Shown here: positions 1 through 10,443 of the stretch, piece after piece
Position numbering within the stretch: the first letter of the stretch is position 1
Layout: every line of letters starts with the position of its first letter
Source: Symbiodinium natans
Taxonomy: Eukaryota > Sar > Dinophyceae > Suessiales > Symbiodiniaceae
Assembly (NCBI GenBank): GCA_905221605.1
Contig: CAJNDS010002079.1
Span: 611,001-675,000 of the forward strand
DNA length: 64,000 bases
Reading direction: 5' to 3'
Notes under the pieces: model-generated
The model's input: the letters and a program-made list of their open reading frames with translations, nothing else
Database searches by the model: none
What the model was told of the DNA's origin: nothing
Program-made: the position numbers and the translations under genes

Positions 1-36
1 GCCCTGAGCCCTGAACCCTAAACCCTAAACCCTCAG

Positions 37-116
37 CCTCAAAGTTGGACCCCTGAAGCCATATGAAGGCCACGCGCATGGCTTCCATCACCTTGCCCCA
101 GCATCCTGGACAAAGA
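37..116 (+). CDS. Exon candidate, product unknown
   Basis: Follows CCCTAAACCCTCAG and ends at GTTTAGAGG. 26 open codons including PYEGHAHGFHH. A second frame is also open over part of it. Confidence 0.35.
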
Positions 117-623
117 GTTTAGAGGTTGAGGGTATAGGGCTAGGTGTTAGGGTTTAGGGTTTGTTTACGGTTTAGGTTTTAGGGTTTAGGGTTTAGGGTT
201 TAGGGTTTAGGGTTTAGGGTTTAGGGTTAGGATTCAGAGGTTCCGGGCTTAGAGGTTGAGGGGGTAGGGCTTAGGCGTCAGGGGCTCAGGTACTGGGGGG
301 TTCAGGGTCTAGGGTTTCGTGCTTCGGGTCTCTTTAGGATCCTGGGAGGTTTAGGGCTTAGGGCTCTATGATTTTGGGTTTAGGGTTTAGGGCGGTGTGA
401 GATTTCAGAGTTTTGGTCTGGATTGAGTGTTTTGACGGTTTAGGGCTAGTGGCTCTTCCGCTTTGGGGTTTCGGGCTGGAGGTTGAACGGCCCTTTCCGA
501 CTTTTTTCAGGGTGCAGGGCTTCCCAATTCAGGGTTTAGGGTGCTCCAACCCTAAACGCCAAACCCCAAACCCCAAGCCCTAAGCCCTAAACCCTAAACC
601 CTAAACCCTAAACCCTGAAAAAG

Positions 624-739
624 CCCAAGTCAGCGCCGAAGAAGCTCCGAAAGGCATCGGGGAAGTCCAGCTCACTCTGCCACACGAGGCTTCGGAGTCC
701 AAGAGATCGGCAGACAAGTCTAAGCCCAATAAGCCGACG
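624..739 (+). CDS. Exon candidate, product unknown
   Basis: Lies between CCCTAAACCCTGAAAAAG and donor GTGGGT, which leads into TTTAGGG repeats. Two frames are open. The likelier reads GEVQLTLPHEASESKRS; the other is lysine/arginine/serine rich. Confidence 0.5.
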
Positions 740-835
740 GTGGGTTTGTAGGGTTTTAGGGGTTTATAGGGTTTATAGGGTTTATAGGGTTTAGGGTTTA
801 GGGTTTTTAGGGTCTAGGGTTTAGGCTGTTTACAG

Positions 836-931
836 CGGCAACGCCCATGGTGCAGCTTCGTGTTCTGCCAACCAGCCGCGTTGCATGCTGGCGCCGGAAC
901 ATCAGGAGGAGCTTCGACGTCTGACAGCTGC
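836..931 (+). CDS. Exon candidate, product unknown
   Basis: Acceptor GTTTACAG, donor GTTTCTAACCC. Reads CMLAPEHQEELRRLTAA. The flanks are reversed here: TTTAGGG repeats upstream, CCCTAAA-type repeats downstream. Confidence 0.5.
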
Positions 932-1454
932 GTTTCTAACCCTCAACCCCAAACCCCAAAACCTAAACCCCAAAGCTTAAACCCCAAAACCGCAAACCCC
1001 AAACCCCAAACCCCAAACCCCAAACCCCAAACCCTAAACCCTAAACCCTAAACTCTAAACCCTAAACCCTAAACCCTAAACAGCGAGCGCCAAACACAGC
1101 CGCGGGTACTATTTATGGACCTTAGACCCCTATGTAGGTATGACTTGTATATTTGGAGCCCCCTGGTTCCCCTCCTCCCTTGCTACACCTTATGAGTTTA
1201 GGGTTTAGGGTTTAGGGTTTAGGGGTTGATGGTTGATGGCTTCTCCTTGGGCTCTAAACCTGAATCCCCAAAGTCACGAAGGCCGCTTGAATTCCTGGTA
1301 TGTAGGATGGGGTTTAGGCCTTATGGTTGTTTCAGGGTTTAGGGCTTTGTGGGCTTACAGGGTTTAGGCTTTCGGGGTTTGCTTGCTGCCAGGGTTTGGG
1401 GTCTAGGGGGGTTATTGGATTTTTAAGGTTTGTGACGGTTTGTGAGCCATCAGG

Positions 1455-1844
1455 TTGGTTTTGCTCAGCATCGCCGTGGAGCCTGGGCAGGACCAGGTTC
1501 AGGGCGCTTCGTTTTTCTTTGTGGCTTTTGAGGGGAAGGGCGGGGGGGGGGGGCGCCCCAAGAGAGCAAACCATCCAAGCCCTGTAAGATGTTGGGGGCT
1601 AGTAATCTACCAGAAGGCAAGGCGTGAAAAGCCTGTTCAAAGCCCTCTGAACAAGCCTTGCGCCCAACTCTGCTGCCCTTTGCTTTTGGGGAAGGACTTG
1701 AAATCGGTGCACACCATGTTCGACAGCGATCTCCTGCCACTTGCTGCAGTTAAGCCTTGGGGATCAGGACTTCGAATCCCTACATACCTAAGTGGCTCCA
1801 ATACAGGCCCTTACACAAATCCTCCTCAAGGAGAATCCCTTTGA
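1455..1844 (+). CDS. Open frame of uncertain status in an intron
   Basis: A 129-codon ATG frame. The first half crosses a poly-G run and looks non-coding. The second half (HTMFDSDLLPLAAVKPWGSG) looks protein-like and may hold an exon. The acceptor and donor are unclear. Confidence 0.3.
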   Translation: MVLLSIAVEPGQDQVQGASFFFVAFEGKGGGGGRPKRANHPSPVRCWGLVIYQKARREKPVQSPLNKPCAQLCCPLLLGKDLKSVHTMFDSDLLPLAAVKPWGSGLRIPTYLSGSNTGPYTNPPQGESL

Positions 1845-1951
1845 GGGTCCCTACCCTCACAGCGTTTAACCCAGAAAACCCTCAACCCTAAGCCCTCAAC
1901 CCTAAACCCTAAAACCCTTAAACCCTAAACCCCTGAACCCTAAAACCCTAG

Positions 1952-2068
1952 ATTGCTGCTCTGCGTTTGAAGTGGGGCTCTCTAGGAGCAAGGCGTGCTG
2001 CAGCCCTCTGCTGAGCGATGCAGCGGCGGACCCTTCAACCGTAGACCACTATGCGCCTTCAACTTCAG
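1952..2068 (+). CDS. Exon candidate, product unknown
   Basis: Acceptor AACCCTAG at the end of a CCCTAAA array; donor CAG|GTTTAAGG. 38 open codons, cysteine-rich at the start, ending LLSDAAADPSTVDHYAPSTS. Only one + frame is open throughout. Confidence 0.55.
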
Positions 2069-2280
2069 GTTTAAGGCGTTTAGGGGTTTATGGATTTACT
2101 GGTTTACAACCCTAAACCCTAAACCCTAAACCCTAAACCCCAAACCCTAAACCCTAAACCCTAAACCCTAAACCCTAGGGCCTTCGGGGTTGAAGGCTCA
2201 GGGGGTTTAATTGCGGTGCGTCCTAAATAGTTCCTCATCCCACAGTCCCTTCGCCCTTCGCCGGGTGAAGACGTTATAAG

Positions 2281-2342
2281 CCGAAAGCCTTCATCGCGAG
2301 GCCCGTCAATGTGTCCCATGCCGAGGCGCTGGCGATGATGCG
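2281..2342 (+). CDS. Exon candidate, product unknown
   Basis: Acceptor GTTATAAG, donor CG|GTTTGGG. Reads PKAFIARPVNVSHAEALAMM. An earlier acceptor at 2255 opens another frame. Confidence 0.5.
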
Positions 2343-2487
2343 GTTTGGGTTTTGATGTGTGGGTTCGGGATGTGTAAATCTTAACCCCCCACACCCTAAA
2401 CCCTAAACCCTACACCCTAAACCGCGCAGTTTAGACTTCAGGGCCACCCCTGCCCTAAACCAGACCTACAAACCATAAAACGCCCAG

Positions 2488-2587
2488 GGCTTAGATGCAC
2501 GAATGGTACGGTGGATGGACAAAATGGTGCATGACCCGGTGCAAGACGGGCATGGCACGTTAACCGGCCAAACTCCCACGCCCCTTT
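2488..2587 (+). CDS. Exon candidate, product unknown
   Basis: Acceptor GCCCAG. Reads DARMVRWMDKMVHDPVQDGH. TTTAGGG repeats begin right after it with GA at the donor position; a GT lies earlier at 2569. Confidence 0.5.
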
Positions 2588-2668
2588 GATTTAGGGTTTA
2601 GGGTTTAGGGTTTAGGGTTTAGGGTTTAGGGTTTAGGGTTTAGGGTTTAGGGTTTAGGGTTTGACAGC

Positions 2669-2818
2669 ACGCATGGCTGATGCAGGATCTAGGTCCTTCG
2701 CGCACATTCCTTTTTTTGCGCATGTTGTGGAAAACCAATATTGAGAACACGTATGGCTGATGCAGGATTGGGGTCGTTCACGCACATGGACATGCCTTTT
2801 GCACCTGTTCTGGGAAAC
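2669..2818 (+). repeat. Tandem duplication, about 80 bp
   Basis: Two diverged copies starting ACGCATGGCTGATGCAGGAT and ACGTATGGCTGATGCAGGAT. GTGATGCAGGATTTCGTCG at about 2877 is a third partial copy inside the next exon candidate. All + frames are partly open, so this could be a duplicated exon. Confidence 0.6.
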
Positions 2819-2841
2819 CCTAAACCCTAAACCCTATTCAG

Positions 2842-2899
2842 ATTCGGGGTTCAGAAGGATGGTCTGCGATAGAAAGGTGATGCAGGATTTCGTCGATTA
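2842..2899 (+). CDS. Exon candidate, product unknown
   Basis: Acceptor CCCTATTCAG after CCCTAAA repeats; GC donor TA|GCATAGGG into TTTAGGG. Reads RRMVCDRKVMQDFVD. Confidence 0.45.
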
Positions 2900-3129
2900 G
2901 CATAGGGTTTAGGGTTGAGGGTTCAGGGTTTAGGGGTTAGGGTGACTAGCTTCGAAATTTGGGGGGGGGGGGGGGGGGGGGGGGGTGGTGGTGTAGGTTT
3001 TAGGGTTTAGGGCTTAAGGACAACTTCGGGATGTGGGTGCTTTGGAAGGAGCTTGAAGCTATGCACAAACACACACGTCCCATGTGGCGGCATGTTCGGA
3101 ACGTCTAGCAAACCCTTGAAACTTGAATC

Positions 3130-3223
3130 TTGGGATGTTCCGCCTTGTGCTATTATCGTACCCCCCCCCCCCTATGAAAATAATCCCTATTAAGGACTGC
3201 TAGTATAAGGAGGAACATCCCAA
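3130..3223. mobile_element. MITE-like palindrome, family M1
   Basis: Ends TTGGGATGTTCCGCC and GGAGGAACATCCCAA are inverted repeats. Inner arm AATCCCTATTAAGGACTGCT is shared with the other M1 copies. A poly-C run interrupts the centre. Confidence 0.7.
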
Positions 3224-3426
3224 CCTAAATCTCCCAAACACTATAATCCTGCAACCCCCAAACCCTATCATCAACCCTACAGCACCCAAACCCTAAACCC
3301 TAAACCCTGTAGCCCCCCCAAACCCAAAACCCTAAACCCGAAAACCCTAAATCCCTAAACCCTAAACCCCTAAACCCCTAAACTCTAAACCCCGCAACCC
3401 CCAAACCCCCATTACATCCCGGAAAG

Positions 3427-3474
3427 CCTCGGTAAAGCCTCGAGGCGGAGGGCTGCGGCTTCTTGCGCAACGAG
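3427..3474 (+). CDS. Exon candidate, product unknown
   Basis: Acceptor GGAAAG, donor GAG|GTGTGG leading into a G run and TTTAGGG. Reads SVKPRGGGLRLLAQR. Confidence 0.4.
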
Positions 3475-3559
3475 GTGTGGGGGGGGGGGGGGGGGGGGGG
3501 GGGAAGGGGTTTAGGGTTTAGGGCTTAGGGTTTAGGGTTTCAAAGTTTAAGGTTCCGGA

Positions 3560-4470
3560 GTTCAGGGCTAAGGCACCGACGCCCCAAACCCTGAACCCCG
3601 AAGCGCTAGATGTTCCGAGCCGAGGGAAGAGGATTCCCATCAGATGTGGTGCAAGTATTTCATCCGCCCCCAACAACCCAAGGCAAAGCCTTCTGCCGCA
3701 AAGCCCAGCCTTGGCCGAATAAATGGTGTGTGTGTGTGTGGGGGGGGGGCAAGATTGCAGGCTATCGAGTTCGGGGGCAGCAGCCCCCAAAACCGACAGC
3801 ATGGGAAAACAGGAGCTACAACGTTCGGGCCTTGGATACTCCTTCTGGGGGTGGCCCTGCATACTCAACTCTCTTTGGTATATTCGTGGCACCCGCTCAA
3901 CTCTCTTTGGCGTATGTTCCGGGCCACTCCTTTTTTTGCGGAAAAATGACCCATCTCATGATCTTGTTGCCAGACGGACTATGAGTTCGAGTTTCTTGCG
4001 ACGTGCGTCTGGCTGCCCTTCCTTCGCACTTCAGCCTCTTGGCTCCTTGAGACCTTTGTAGTTTGGTTTAGACGAATAGGGGCTTCGGTTGTTACGCTCA
4101 TCTTCGTCACAATTTGAGTTGTTTTGGGTTTGCGGGGGCTGCAGTGTTTGTGTTTTGGCGGTTTCACTATGAAGGAGCATGAAGTGTTTATGGAAGAAAG
4201 GTTCTTGTCATGAGGAAAAGGGTACTGAAACTTCTCAGCACCCCTTAGCTCGCGGGCCTCCATTCGTGCTCTTGATCAGTTTTTAGTGGTTTAGTGATTA
4301 TCAGGCTTCTCAAGGCTCTGAAACCAAAAAACCAGACTACTTGACTCTGTAGTGACAGTGTTACTTTCGTCCCGACTTACCTGGTGCCAAGCTTCCAGCA
4401 CTTTGTCCTCCTTGGTTTTTGATGTAGGAGGCCCCAACCTCTGAGCCTTGAAATCCTCAACCCACAAAGC
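3560..4470. other. Unique sequence with no telomere repeats
   Basis: About 0.9 kb with overlapping open frames on both strands near 3610-3984. None stands out, and a TG microsatellite interrupts them at 3728. I cannot define an exon here. Confidence 0.4.
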
Positions 4471-4532
4471 CCCTTGGCACCCTAAACCCTAAACCCTAAA
4501 CCCTAAACCCTAAACCCCCAAACCCCCCACAG

Positions 4533-4604
4533 CTCCCGAAAACCCTCAACGAGGAAGCATGGGCCACTCCACTCCCAGCGCCGAGTCTGCTCACCAGCCG
4601 TGGC
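4533..4604 (+). CDS. Exon candidate, product unknown
   Basis: Acceptor CCCCCCACAG, donor GGC|GTTGAC, 24 open codons, phase 0. Reads LPKTLNEEAWATPLPAPSLL. Preceded by CCCTAAA; TTTAGGG begins about 60 bp downstream. Confidence 0.55.
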
Positions 4605-4972
4605 GTTGACACTGACCGCCCCTAGCTTGGCAAGTTTTGCGTGGCTTCTGCTGACTTTAGAGGGTTTAGGGTTTAGGGTTTAGGTTTTAGGGTTTAGGGT
4701 TTAGGGTTTGTTACACCGCCAAGCACCTGCGCCCGAACAAATTTCATCCCTGTGTAGGGTCTTGGAATTGCTTTTCTTTGGCGGGGTGTGTCGGGCGGGA
4801 AGGGGGGGGGGAAATCTGCAGACACAACCCTGAACTCTAAACCCAAAGCCCCAAAGCCCAAAACCCTAAGGGTTTAGGGTATCAACCTTTGTGGCTTGAG
4901 TTCTCATCTCCCTGGTTGCTAATATTCTAAAGGAAGCACAGGGCAAAGGACTTGCTTTGGGATTTTTTGGCC

Positions 4973-5091
4973 CTAAACCCTAAACCCTAAACCCTAAACC
5001 CTAAACCCTAAACCCTAAACCCTAAACCCTAAACCCTAAACCCTAAACCCTAAACCCTAAACCCTAAACCCTAAACCCTAAACCCTAAACC
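4973..5091 (-). repeat. Near-perfect (CCCTAAA)17 array
   Basis: Interstitial telomere-type array directly upstream of the exon at 5095, ending AAACCCAG, so the array runs into the splice acceptor. Confidence 0.95.
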
Positions 5092-5094
5092 CAG

Positions 5095-5208
5095 CCCCTT
5101 CTTTTGAGCCCATAAGGGTTCGGGACGCAGGTCCCGATGCCAACTCCTACGAGTACTGGCACAACACTGCTCCTGGGCAAGAAGTGCGAAAAAAGGAGCT
5201 TTTGGCGG
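5095..5208 (+). CDS. Exon candidate, product unknown
   Basis: Acceptor AAACCCAG at the end of a long CCCTAAA array; donor GCGG|GTGAAGGG leading to TTTAGGG. 37 open codons, 38% with G at position 1. Reads PDANSYEYWHNTAPGQEVRK. One of the clearest exons. Confidence 0.7.
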
Positions 5209-5259
5209 GTGAAGGGTTTGGGGTTTAGGGTTTAGGGTTTTAGGGTTTTATGCAAGATG

Positions 5260-7325
5260 TCATCGGACGTCCCATGCGAGAAGAACGCAAGAGATCCTTA
5301 GCGAAGAAGTGAATTATCAATTGACTGCAGAAAACTAAGATATCACCGCCTTCGCTGCCTGTGGCGTTGGCAGTATAAATTCCACACAACTTGTGGATCC
5401 ACAACTGGCAAAGGGCAACTTTGAAAGACATTAGCTGGAGGCGAGTACGGCCGTTTAACGACTAAGTCGTACTTGTCACTCCCAATAACAGACTTCAGCC
5501 GGATAGCCTGTGCATCTATCGTCATTGGACAGATATAAAGAGCCGGCACTCGTCTTGAAAGACCTATGACACTCAAGGCCTTTTCCTGTACAACGCTATG
5601 CTCAGCTTGCGTGCGCTTGAACAGTTCTTTAATCGCATGCAGAAAGACGGTTACCTGCTTCCCGAGCGCAGGCCGACAAAGCTTGAGAGCTGGGTATTCC
5701 GATTCATGAACCCACGAAGACGGGATGCTATTTCGATAGCGTAGAGGCAATGTCGCAGACTCCATCCTAGCTGTGTTGGCTGGTGCGATCCAGCCGGTTT
5801 GCGCCACAAATTCGAGATATATTTCCAGCACTGACACAGGCGACTGTGTTTGCTTCCATGACTGAGACAAGAAAAACTTCTGCAGTACCCACAGAAACGC
5901 GGGCCCATCAAGCAATCGTCGAACTCCAGCAAAGGTTGGACACACGTCTGTACTTGCACGCCGCCCAAATCCCTGATAAGGTCAATTTGTCCATCTCCAC
6001 CCACCCCAAACCCTAACCCACCCACGGAAAGCACCTGGGGATTTTCATCACCTCCAGCTTGTTTCACCACTCCCTCATGGAACGCAAAGAGTTTAGCGGC
6101 GGCGTGACGTTGGGAAGCAGCTGCGGCTGATGCCTGCTCAAAGCATTGGTTCAACTCCACGCTTCTTTTCAAGTGGGCAGCCTTGGCTGCTTCATCCGCA
6201 GCTGCGTTATGCCAGAATGTCCACTTGCTAAATTGATCAACAGCCATTCGATGGTCCGAATGGGATTTCACATGAAATATTTTCCAAGGCCCGGGTTTGG
6301 AAAAAATCTGCTGCCAAACCAACCACCACAGATCAAGATTCACCTGCTTTCCCCAGTACTTATATCGCCACCCCTCCCTCAACAAACGACGAACACCCCT
6401 GACCACCCCGAGGGCATCTGAGTAAATGTCTGCCGTCACCGCATGTTGGAACGCCACCAGCACTGCAGTGAGCTCTGCTCTTGGATTGCTTTGCTTCCCA
6501 CACAGGCACGCTGACTCAACAATCGCATTGTCAAGGGAACCCTCTCGCGTACACACCACTGCCCACGCACTACGCGGAACGCCCGTGCTGTCGTAAGTGG
6601 ACCCATCAGTAAACAAACAAATGTGCTCCTCAAAAAACACGTTGTGTGCTGGCGGCGGCAATGCCTCCAGTGCTTCCTGCAATTTAGCACACTCTGGCGG
6701 ACTGACCCAGAGTCCTCTGAGCAAAGCTGGCCTTGTGAGAGACGACAAGAAGAGGTTGGAAGTGCGGGCATTCAAGCATCCGGTGTTGCTGTGAGTCCCA
6801 TGCCTGGCAATAAGGGCACATGACCTGACCCTGCCCCACAAAATGTTTCCTTGCTGCACTAAACAACAAAGCATTACTAGTAACACACCCGACTGTGTAA
6901 CTTTTCGCAAAAACAAGGTATGTGAAACACTAATGCCCGATGCATCGTTTAACCCTTCTTGTTCGCAAATTTTCGGAAAAATTTTAAGCCACCAATCATT
7001 CAAGAACATTTCCTTGAGCAGACTTATGTCAGTCCACACCAGGGAGTACTGCTGCTGCGATTGTGAATGCGCGCGCATCCCTGCTAGCGGCGTCCAGCCT
7101 ATCATGGCTAATTGCTCCTGCAAGTACGTAGTGGGTCCCGGGGTCCTATCCCTACACCCCAAAACCTTATCCCACCTAGCCCTAGTCAGGGAGGGGTTCC
7201 TTGCAAAGGCCCTACGCAAAGCAGCGACTCGGCATTGCAACACCAGTAGAAAAGGCTCGTAGTTCGTTTCCCCACCAAACAACGGTGTCAGAAAATGATT
7301 TCTTTGAGTGGACTTTCCCCAAATT
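5260..7325 (-). pseudogene. Decayed LINE fragment: zinc knuckle, RNase H and C-terminal region
   Basis: The piece lies inside an intron, opposite to the host gene. A 580-codon frame (5651-7393) carries a type I RNase H domain at about 6164-6622, with the acidic residues of TDGS, RAELTA, YSDALG and AAADEAAK visible. A CCHC-like knuckle (CPYCQAWDSQQHRMLECPHF, 6768-6818) lies in another frame. The C-terminal part continues in a third frame (5343-5945). So at least three frameshifts are needed to read it, and it is inactive. The reverse transcriptase is missing. Telomere repeats abut both ends. A short telomere-like patch (GGGTTAGGGTTTGGGGTGGG at about 6003-6022) interrupts the frame after RNase H. 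Known: this order is typical of LINEs with an RNase H domain, which are common in dinoflagellates. Confidence 0.8.
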
Positions 7326-7397
7326 GCAAGTTTTAGGGTGTAGGGTTTAAGGTTTAGGGCTTGGGGCTTAGGGCCCTGACATGGCGGGCGCAAACAG

Positions 7398-7473
7398 TAT
7401 CAACAAGACCCCCAAGCCTTACCTGACGCAGAACTTCATCCTCAAGGAAAACTACTTGGCAACTTCTAAACTG
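7398..7473 (+). CDS. Exon candidate, product unknown
   Basis: Acceptor GCAAACAG, donor CTG|GTGTCG. Reads TPKPYLTQNFILKENYLATS. Only one + frame is open throughout. It is the first exon after the LINE-bearing intron. Confidence 0.55.
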
Positions 7474-7543
7474 GTGTCGTTCATATGTGTGGGAGTGCTA
7501 GGCAGATGACGCCCTCCCAAATAATGTTGCACTGTCTTTAGTA

Positions 7544-7640
7544 TGGGGCCCCCCCCCCCCCCCCCCAAACAAATTTGGACCCTCTATAAACGCGTGGCCC
7601 GGCGACCCCCCCAAACAAATTGGGGGGGGGGGGAACCGCC
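7544..7640. repeat. C and G homopolymer runs
   Basis: A C run of about 20 at 7547 and a G run of about 13 at 7621 flank a unique stretch. No gene seen. Confidence 0.8.
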
Positions 7641-7740
7641 CTCAGGGCCTCAAGCCTTTAGGACCTCAAGGCCTGAAGCTTTCCAGCCTTTAAGATTCCT
7701 GGAGCCCAAGGCCCTCGGGGCCTCAAGCCTTACTGCGTAA

Positions 7741-8570
7741 GCCCTTAACCCAAAACACAAACCCTCAAAAAAAAATCATCCGAAAAAAACTTGGTATTAT
7801 AGAGGGTAGCCAGACAAACTTACTAAAAACAGTCTGACCGGCCCGTGGGCTACCTATCACAAAATTTGTTTGGGGCCTCGTTTCGTAATGAATTTCCATT
7901 AGGCTTTACATGGGATTGGCCGGGTTTAGATTTCTGGATTCTCCGCGCTCTGGCTCTTTAAGGTTCCTGGAACCCAAGCCCTCAGGGCTTCAAGCCTTAC
8001 TGCGAAAGCTCTTAACCCAAAACACAAACCCTCAAAAAAATCATCCGAAAAAAAACTTGGTATTATAGAGGGTAGCCAGACAACTTACTAAAAAACAGTC
8101 TGACCGGCCCGTGGGCTACCTATCACAAAATTTGTTTGGGGCCTCGTTTCGTAATGAATTTCCATTAGGCTTTACATGGGATTGGCCGGGTTTAGATTTC
8201 TGGATTCTCCGCGCTCTGGCTCTTTAAGGTTCCTGGAGCCCAAGCCCTCAGGGCTTCAAGCCTTACTGCGAAAGCTCTTAACCCAAAACACAAACCCTCA
8301 AAAAAATCATCCAAAAAAAACTTGGTATTATAGAGGGTAGCCAGACAAACTTACTAAAAACAGTCTGACCGGCCCGTGGGCTACCTATCACAAAATTTGT
8401 TTGGGGCCTCGTTTCGTAATGAATTTCTATTAGGCTTTACATGGGATTGGCCGGGTTTAGATTTCTGGATTCTCCGCGCTCTGGCTCTTTAAGGTTCCTG
8501 GAGCCCAAGCCCTCAGGGCTTCAAGCCTTACTGCGAAAGCTCTTAACCCAAAACACAAACCCTGAACAAA
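7741..8570. repeat. Tandem satellite, unit about 266 bp, three copies plus a partial fourth
   Basis: Units start at 7741, 8008, 8274 and 8539 with GCTCTTAACCCAAAACACAA (first copy GCCC). Copies differ at only a few positions. Each holds an inverted repeat GGTAGCC...GGCTACC. The unit tail (GGAGCCCAAGCCCTCAGGGC) also occurs upstream at about 7693. Confidence 0.95.
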
Positions 8571-9145
8571 AAAAAAAAACGTCCGGAAAAAAATTGTGAT
8601 AATAGCGGGTACCCTGAACAAACTCGGTTCGCAGAATAAATTTTCGAAACTTGTGATTATAGACCCTCCTTATACTAAAGTCAGTCCAACATTACTCCAA
8701 ACATGCATGCGCTGACAGGTTGTCTTACATGTGCACCTTGAGTTGTGTACGTAGCTCAAAATAGATTCGCGTACACAACAGCGACACCAGATGACAAGTT
8801 GTGTAGGCATTCTGACTCTCCTGTCGTAAAAGCACATGCGCACAGCATCAAATCTGCTTGTACTAGTAGTAGAAGTAGCTCTAACATCGCAAAAGCATAC
8901 TGACCAGTAAAGTTTCCCTACACCCTATAGACTCTAATACCCTACGCCCTTAACCCAACCCAACCGGCCCACTCATCCCCTAAAACCCAAACTAGACCTT
9001 TTCACCCGAAACCCTAAAACCCTGAACCCTGAACCCTGAACCCTAAACCCTAAACCCTAAACCCTAAACCCTAAACCCTAAACCCTAAACCCTAAACCGG
9101 CCCACTAGAGCCCTAAATCTCCTTTGCCTGCCCTGCCTTGCTCAG
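8571..9145. other. Intron sequence with CCCTAAA array
   Basis: AT-rich unique DNA to about 8990, then a CCCTAAA array at 9035-9096. No open frame worth calling. Confidence 0.5.
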
Positions 9146-9221
9146 GGTCCTTTGACGTCCAGAGAGACACCCCAGATCGAGATGGAAACCGAGGAGTACC
9201 CTGCATGCATGGCCCTATAGG
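9146..9221 (+). CDS. Exon candidate, product unknown
   Basis: Good acceptor CTGCCTTGCTCAG after CCCTAAA repeats; TTTAGGG array starts at the 3' end. Two frames are open: GSFDVQRDTPDRDGNRGVPC, ending at G|GTTTAGGG, or one reading ETPQIEMETEEYPACMAL, which would need an earlier GC donor at 9203. Confidence 0.45.
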
Positions 9222-9423
9222 GTTTAGGGTTTAGGGTTTAGGGTTTAGGGTTTAGGGTTTAGGGCTTAGGGTTTAGGGTTTAGGGTTTAGGGTTTAGGGT
9301 TTAGGGTTTAGGGGCTTCAGCTTCGGGTTTCGAGTTTATTTCGGGCTTCAGGGCTTGGGGGTTAAGCTTCTTACCCCTCCCTAAAAGAATACAAACGCAC
9401 TATGCTGCTATGCTCTTGCCCAG

Positions 9424-9506
9424 AGGGTGCATTTAGAGTGCTCTTATGGAATTCGGTGCCCAAAAACCCTATCTAGTATGGTTTCTGAAGGCAAACAGAG
9501 TCACAG
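9424..9506 (+). CDS. Exon candidate, product unknown
   Basis: Acceptor CTCTTGCCCAG, donor CACAG|GTACGCC before CCCTAAG-type repeats. Reads RVHLECSYGIRCPKTLSS and ends in phase 2, which fits the next exon. Confidence 0.6.
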
Positions 9507-9578
9507 GTACGCCCTAAGCCCTAAATCCTAAACCCCAAACCCTAAAAACCCTAAACCCTAAGCTGGACTGAGGCTCAG

Positions 9579-9637
9579 GATCGGCTGTGCGCCCGGGCAG
9601 TTTCTGACCCTCGACCTTTTCAGGGCGTTTGAAACTT
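9579..9637 (+). CDS. Exon candidate, product unknown
   Basis: Acceptor GAGGCTCAG, donor ACTT|GTTTCTAAGG. Starts with the single base needed after the previous exon. Reads IGCAPGQFLTLDLFRAFET. Confidence 0.6.
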
Positions 9638-9723
9638 GTTTCTAAGGGGGTTGCTAGGGTTCAGGGTTTGTTGTTTGGGGCTTGGGGTTTAGGTTTTAGG
9701 GTTTGGGCTTGGGGTCTCTCTAG

Positions 9724-9783
9724 CTCGGGCAGTTTCTCAATAGGCTGCGCCTTCATGTGGCCAATATGCATCGAATAGATGAT
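9724..9783 (+). CDS. Exon candidate, product unknown
   Basis: Acceptor GGTCTCTCTAG, donor GAT|GTCTGAG, 20 open codons LGQFLNRLRLHVANMHRIDD. Its phase does not fit the previous call, so one boundary is wrong. Confidence 0.45.
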
Positions 9784-9840
9784 GTCTGAGCTCTTGCAGA
9801 TGGTCTTCTACACATCCCACTCGAACACCACTTCCTGTAG

Positions 9841-9925
9841 GGTCCATGTACCCATATAGTATTTATTTGGGCCCTAAAGCTGCTTTATAGCAACCGCTTT
9901 AAGGCTCAAGTACATACTATTTGGG
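9841..9925. mobile_element. MITE-like palindrome, family M4
   Basis: CATGTACCCATATAGTAT pairs with TACATACTATTTGGG. The core GGGCCCTAAAGCTGCT...TTTAAGGC is shared with copies at 48.6 and 56.3 kb. Confidence 0.65.
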
Positions 9926-10104
9926 CAACCAGACCTTCGGGGCTACCCAAGGTTCAATTAGGGGTAGGCCGTTGTAGCTTGGAAACATGTCCAGCTAACC
10001 GGATTTGTACTCTTTTCGTATTGCCATGCATTTTTCCCATTTCCCATGTTTTTTCATCGTGTTTTGTATTCTTCCTGGGATATGCACAAAATATGGAATA
10101 AGCC

Positions 10105-10200
10105 AACCCTGACACCCTCCCCTTCTCCCCTCCTCTTCTCCCCTCCTCTTCTCCCCTCCCCTTCTCCCCTCCCCTTTTCCCCTTCCCCTCCCCTCCTGCG
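10105..10200. repeat. Pyrimidine-rich (CCCCTCCTCTT)n minisatellite
   Basis: Imperfect repeats of CTCCCCTCCTCTTCTC. The reverse-strand frames here (GRGEEEGRRGGEKGR) are simple-sequence artefacts. Confidence 0.85.
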
Positions 10201-10443
10201 TGCATTTGCCTGCGCATGCTTTTTTTGTGTTTGTTTCGAATTGGTTCTGTGTTGCGTTTTCCGGGTTGTATTGGTTTTCATATGCGTTTTCATAACGGTT
10301 CTGTAAACAAGCATCTAGTGTTGCTCGTTTCAACATCCCGGCCAGCCAAGTTTTTGTTGCTATCCCCAAACCCTATAAACCCTAAACCCTAAACCCTAAA
10401 ACCCAAAACCTAAACCCTAAACTACCCTACCTCAACCCTTCAG

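Noticed and set aside
1-240. Chromosome end
   Set aside because: Telomere-type repeats occur in both orientations across the whole window with unique blocks between them, so they are interstitial.
860-1051. ATG frames ending in KPQTLNPKP-type repeats (also at 27097, 32314, 42477, 60699 and elsewhere)
   Set aside because: These are translations of CCCTAAACCC and CCCCAAACC arrays.
3610-4061. Three overlapping + frames of 101-124 codons
   Set aside because: All cross a TG/G microsatellite, none is favoured by composition, and no splice-site pair stands out.
4973-5091. CRISPR-like direct repeats
   Set aside because: Seven-base units in direct tandem without spacers; telomere-type repeat.
10054-10314. 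Frames of Arg/Glu/Gly (-) and Pro/Ser/Leu (+)
   Set aside because: A pyrimidine-rich minisatellite read in several frames.
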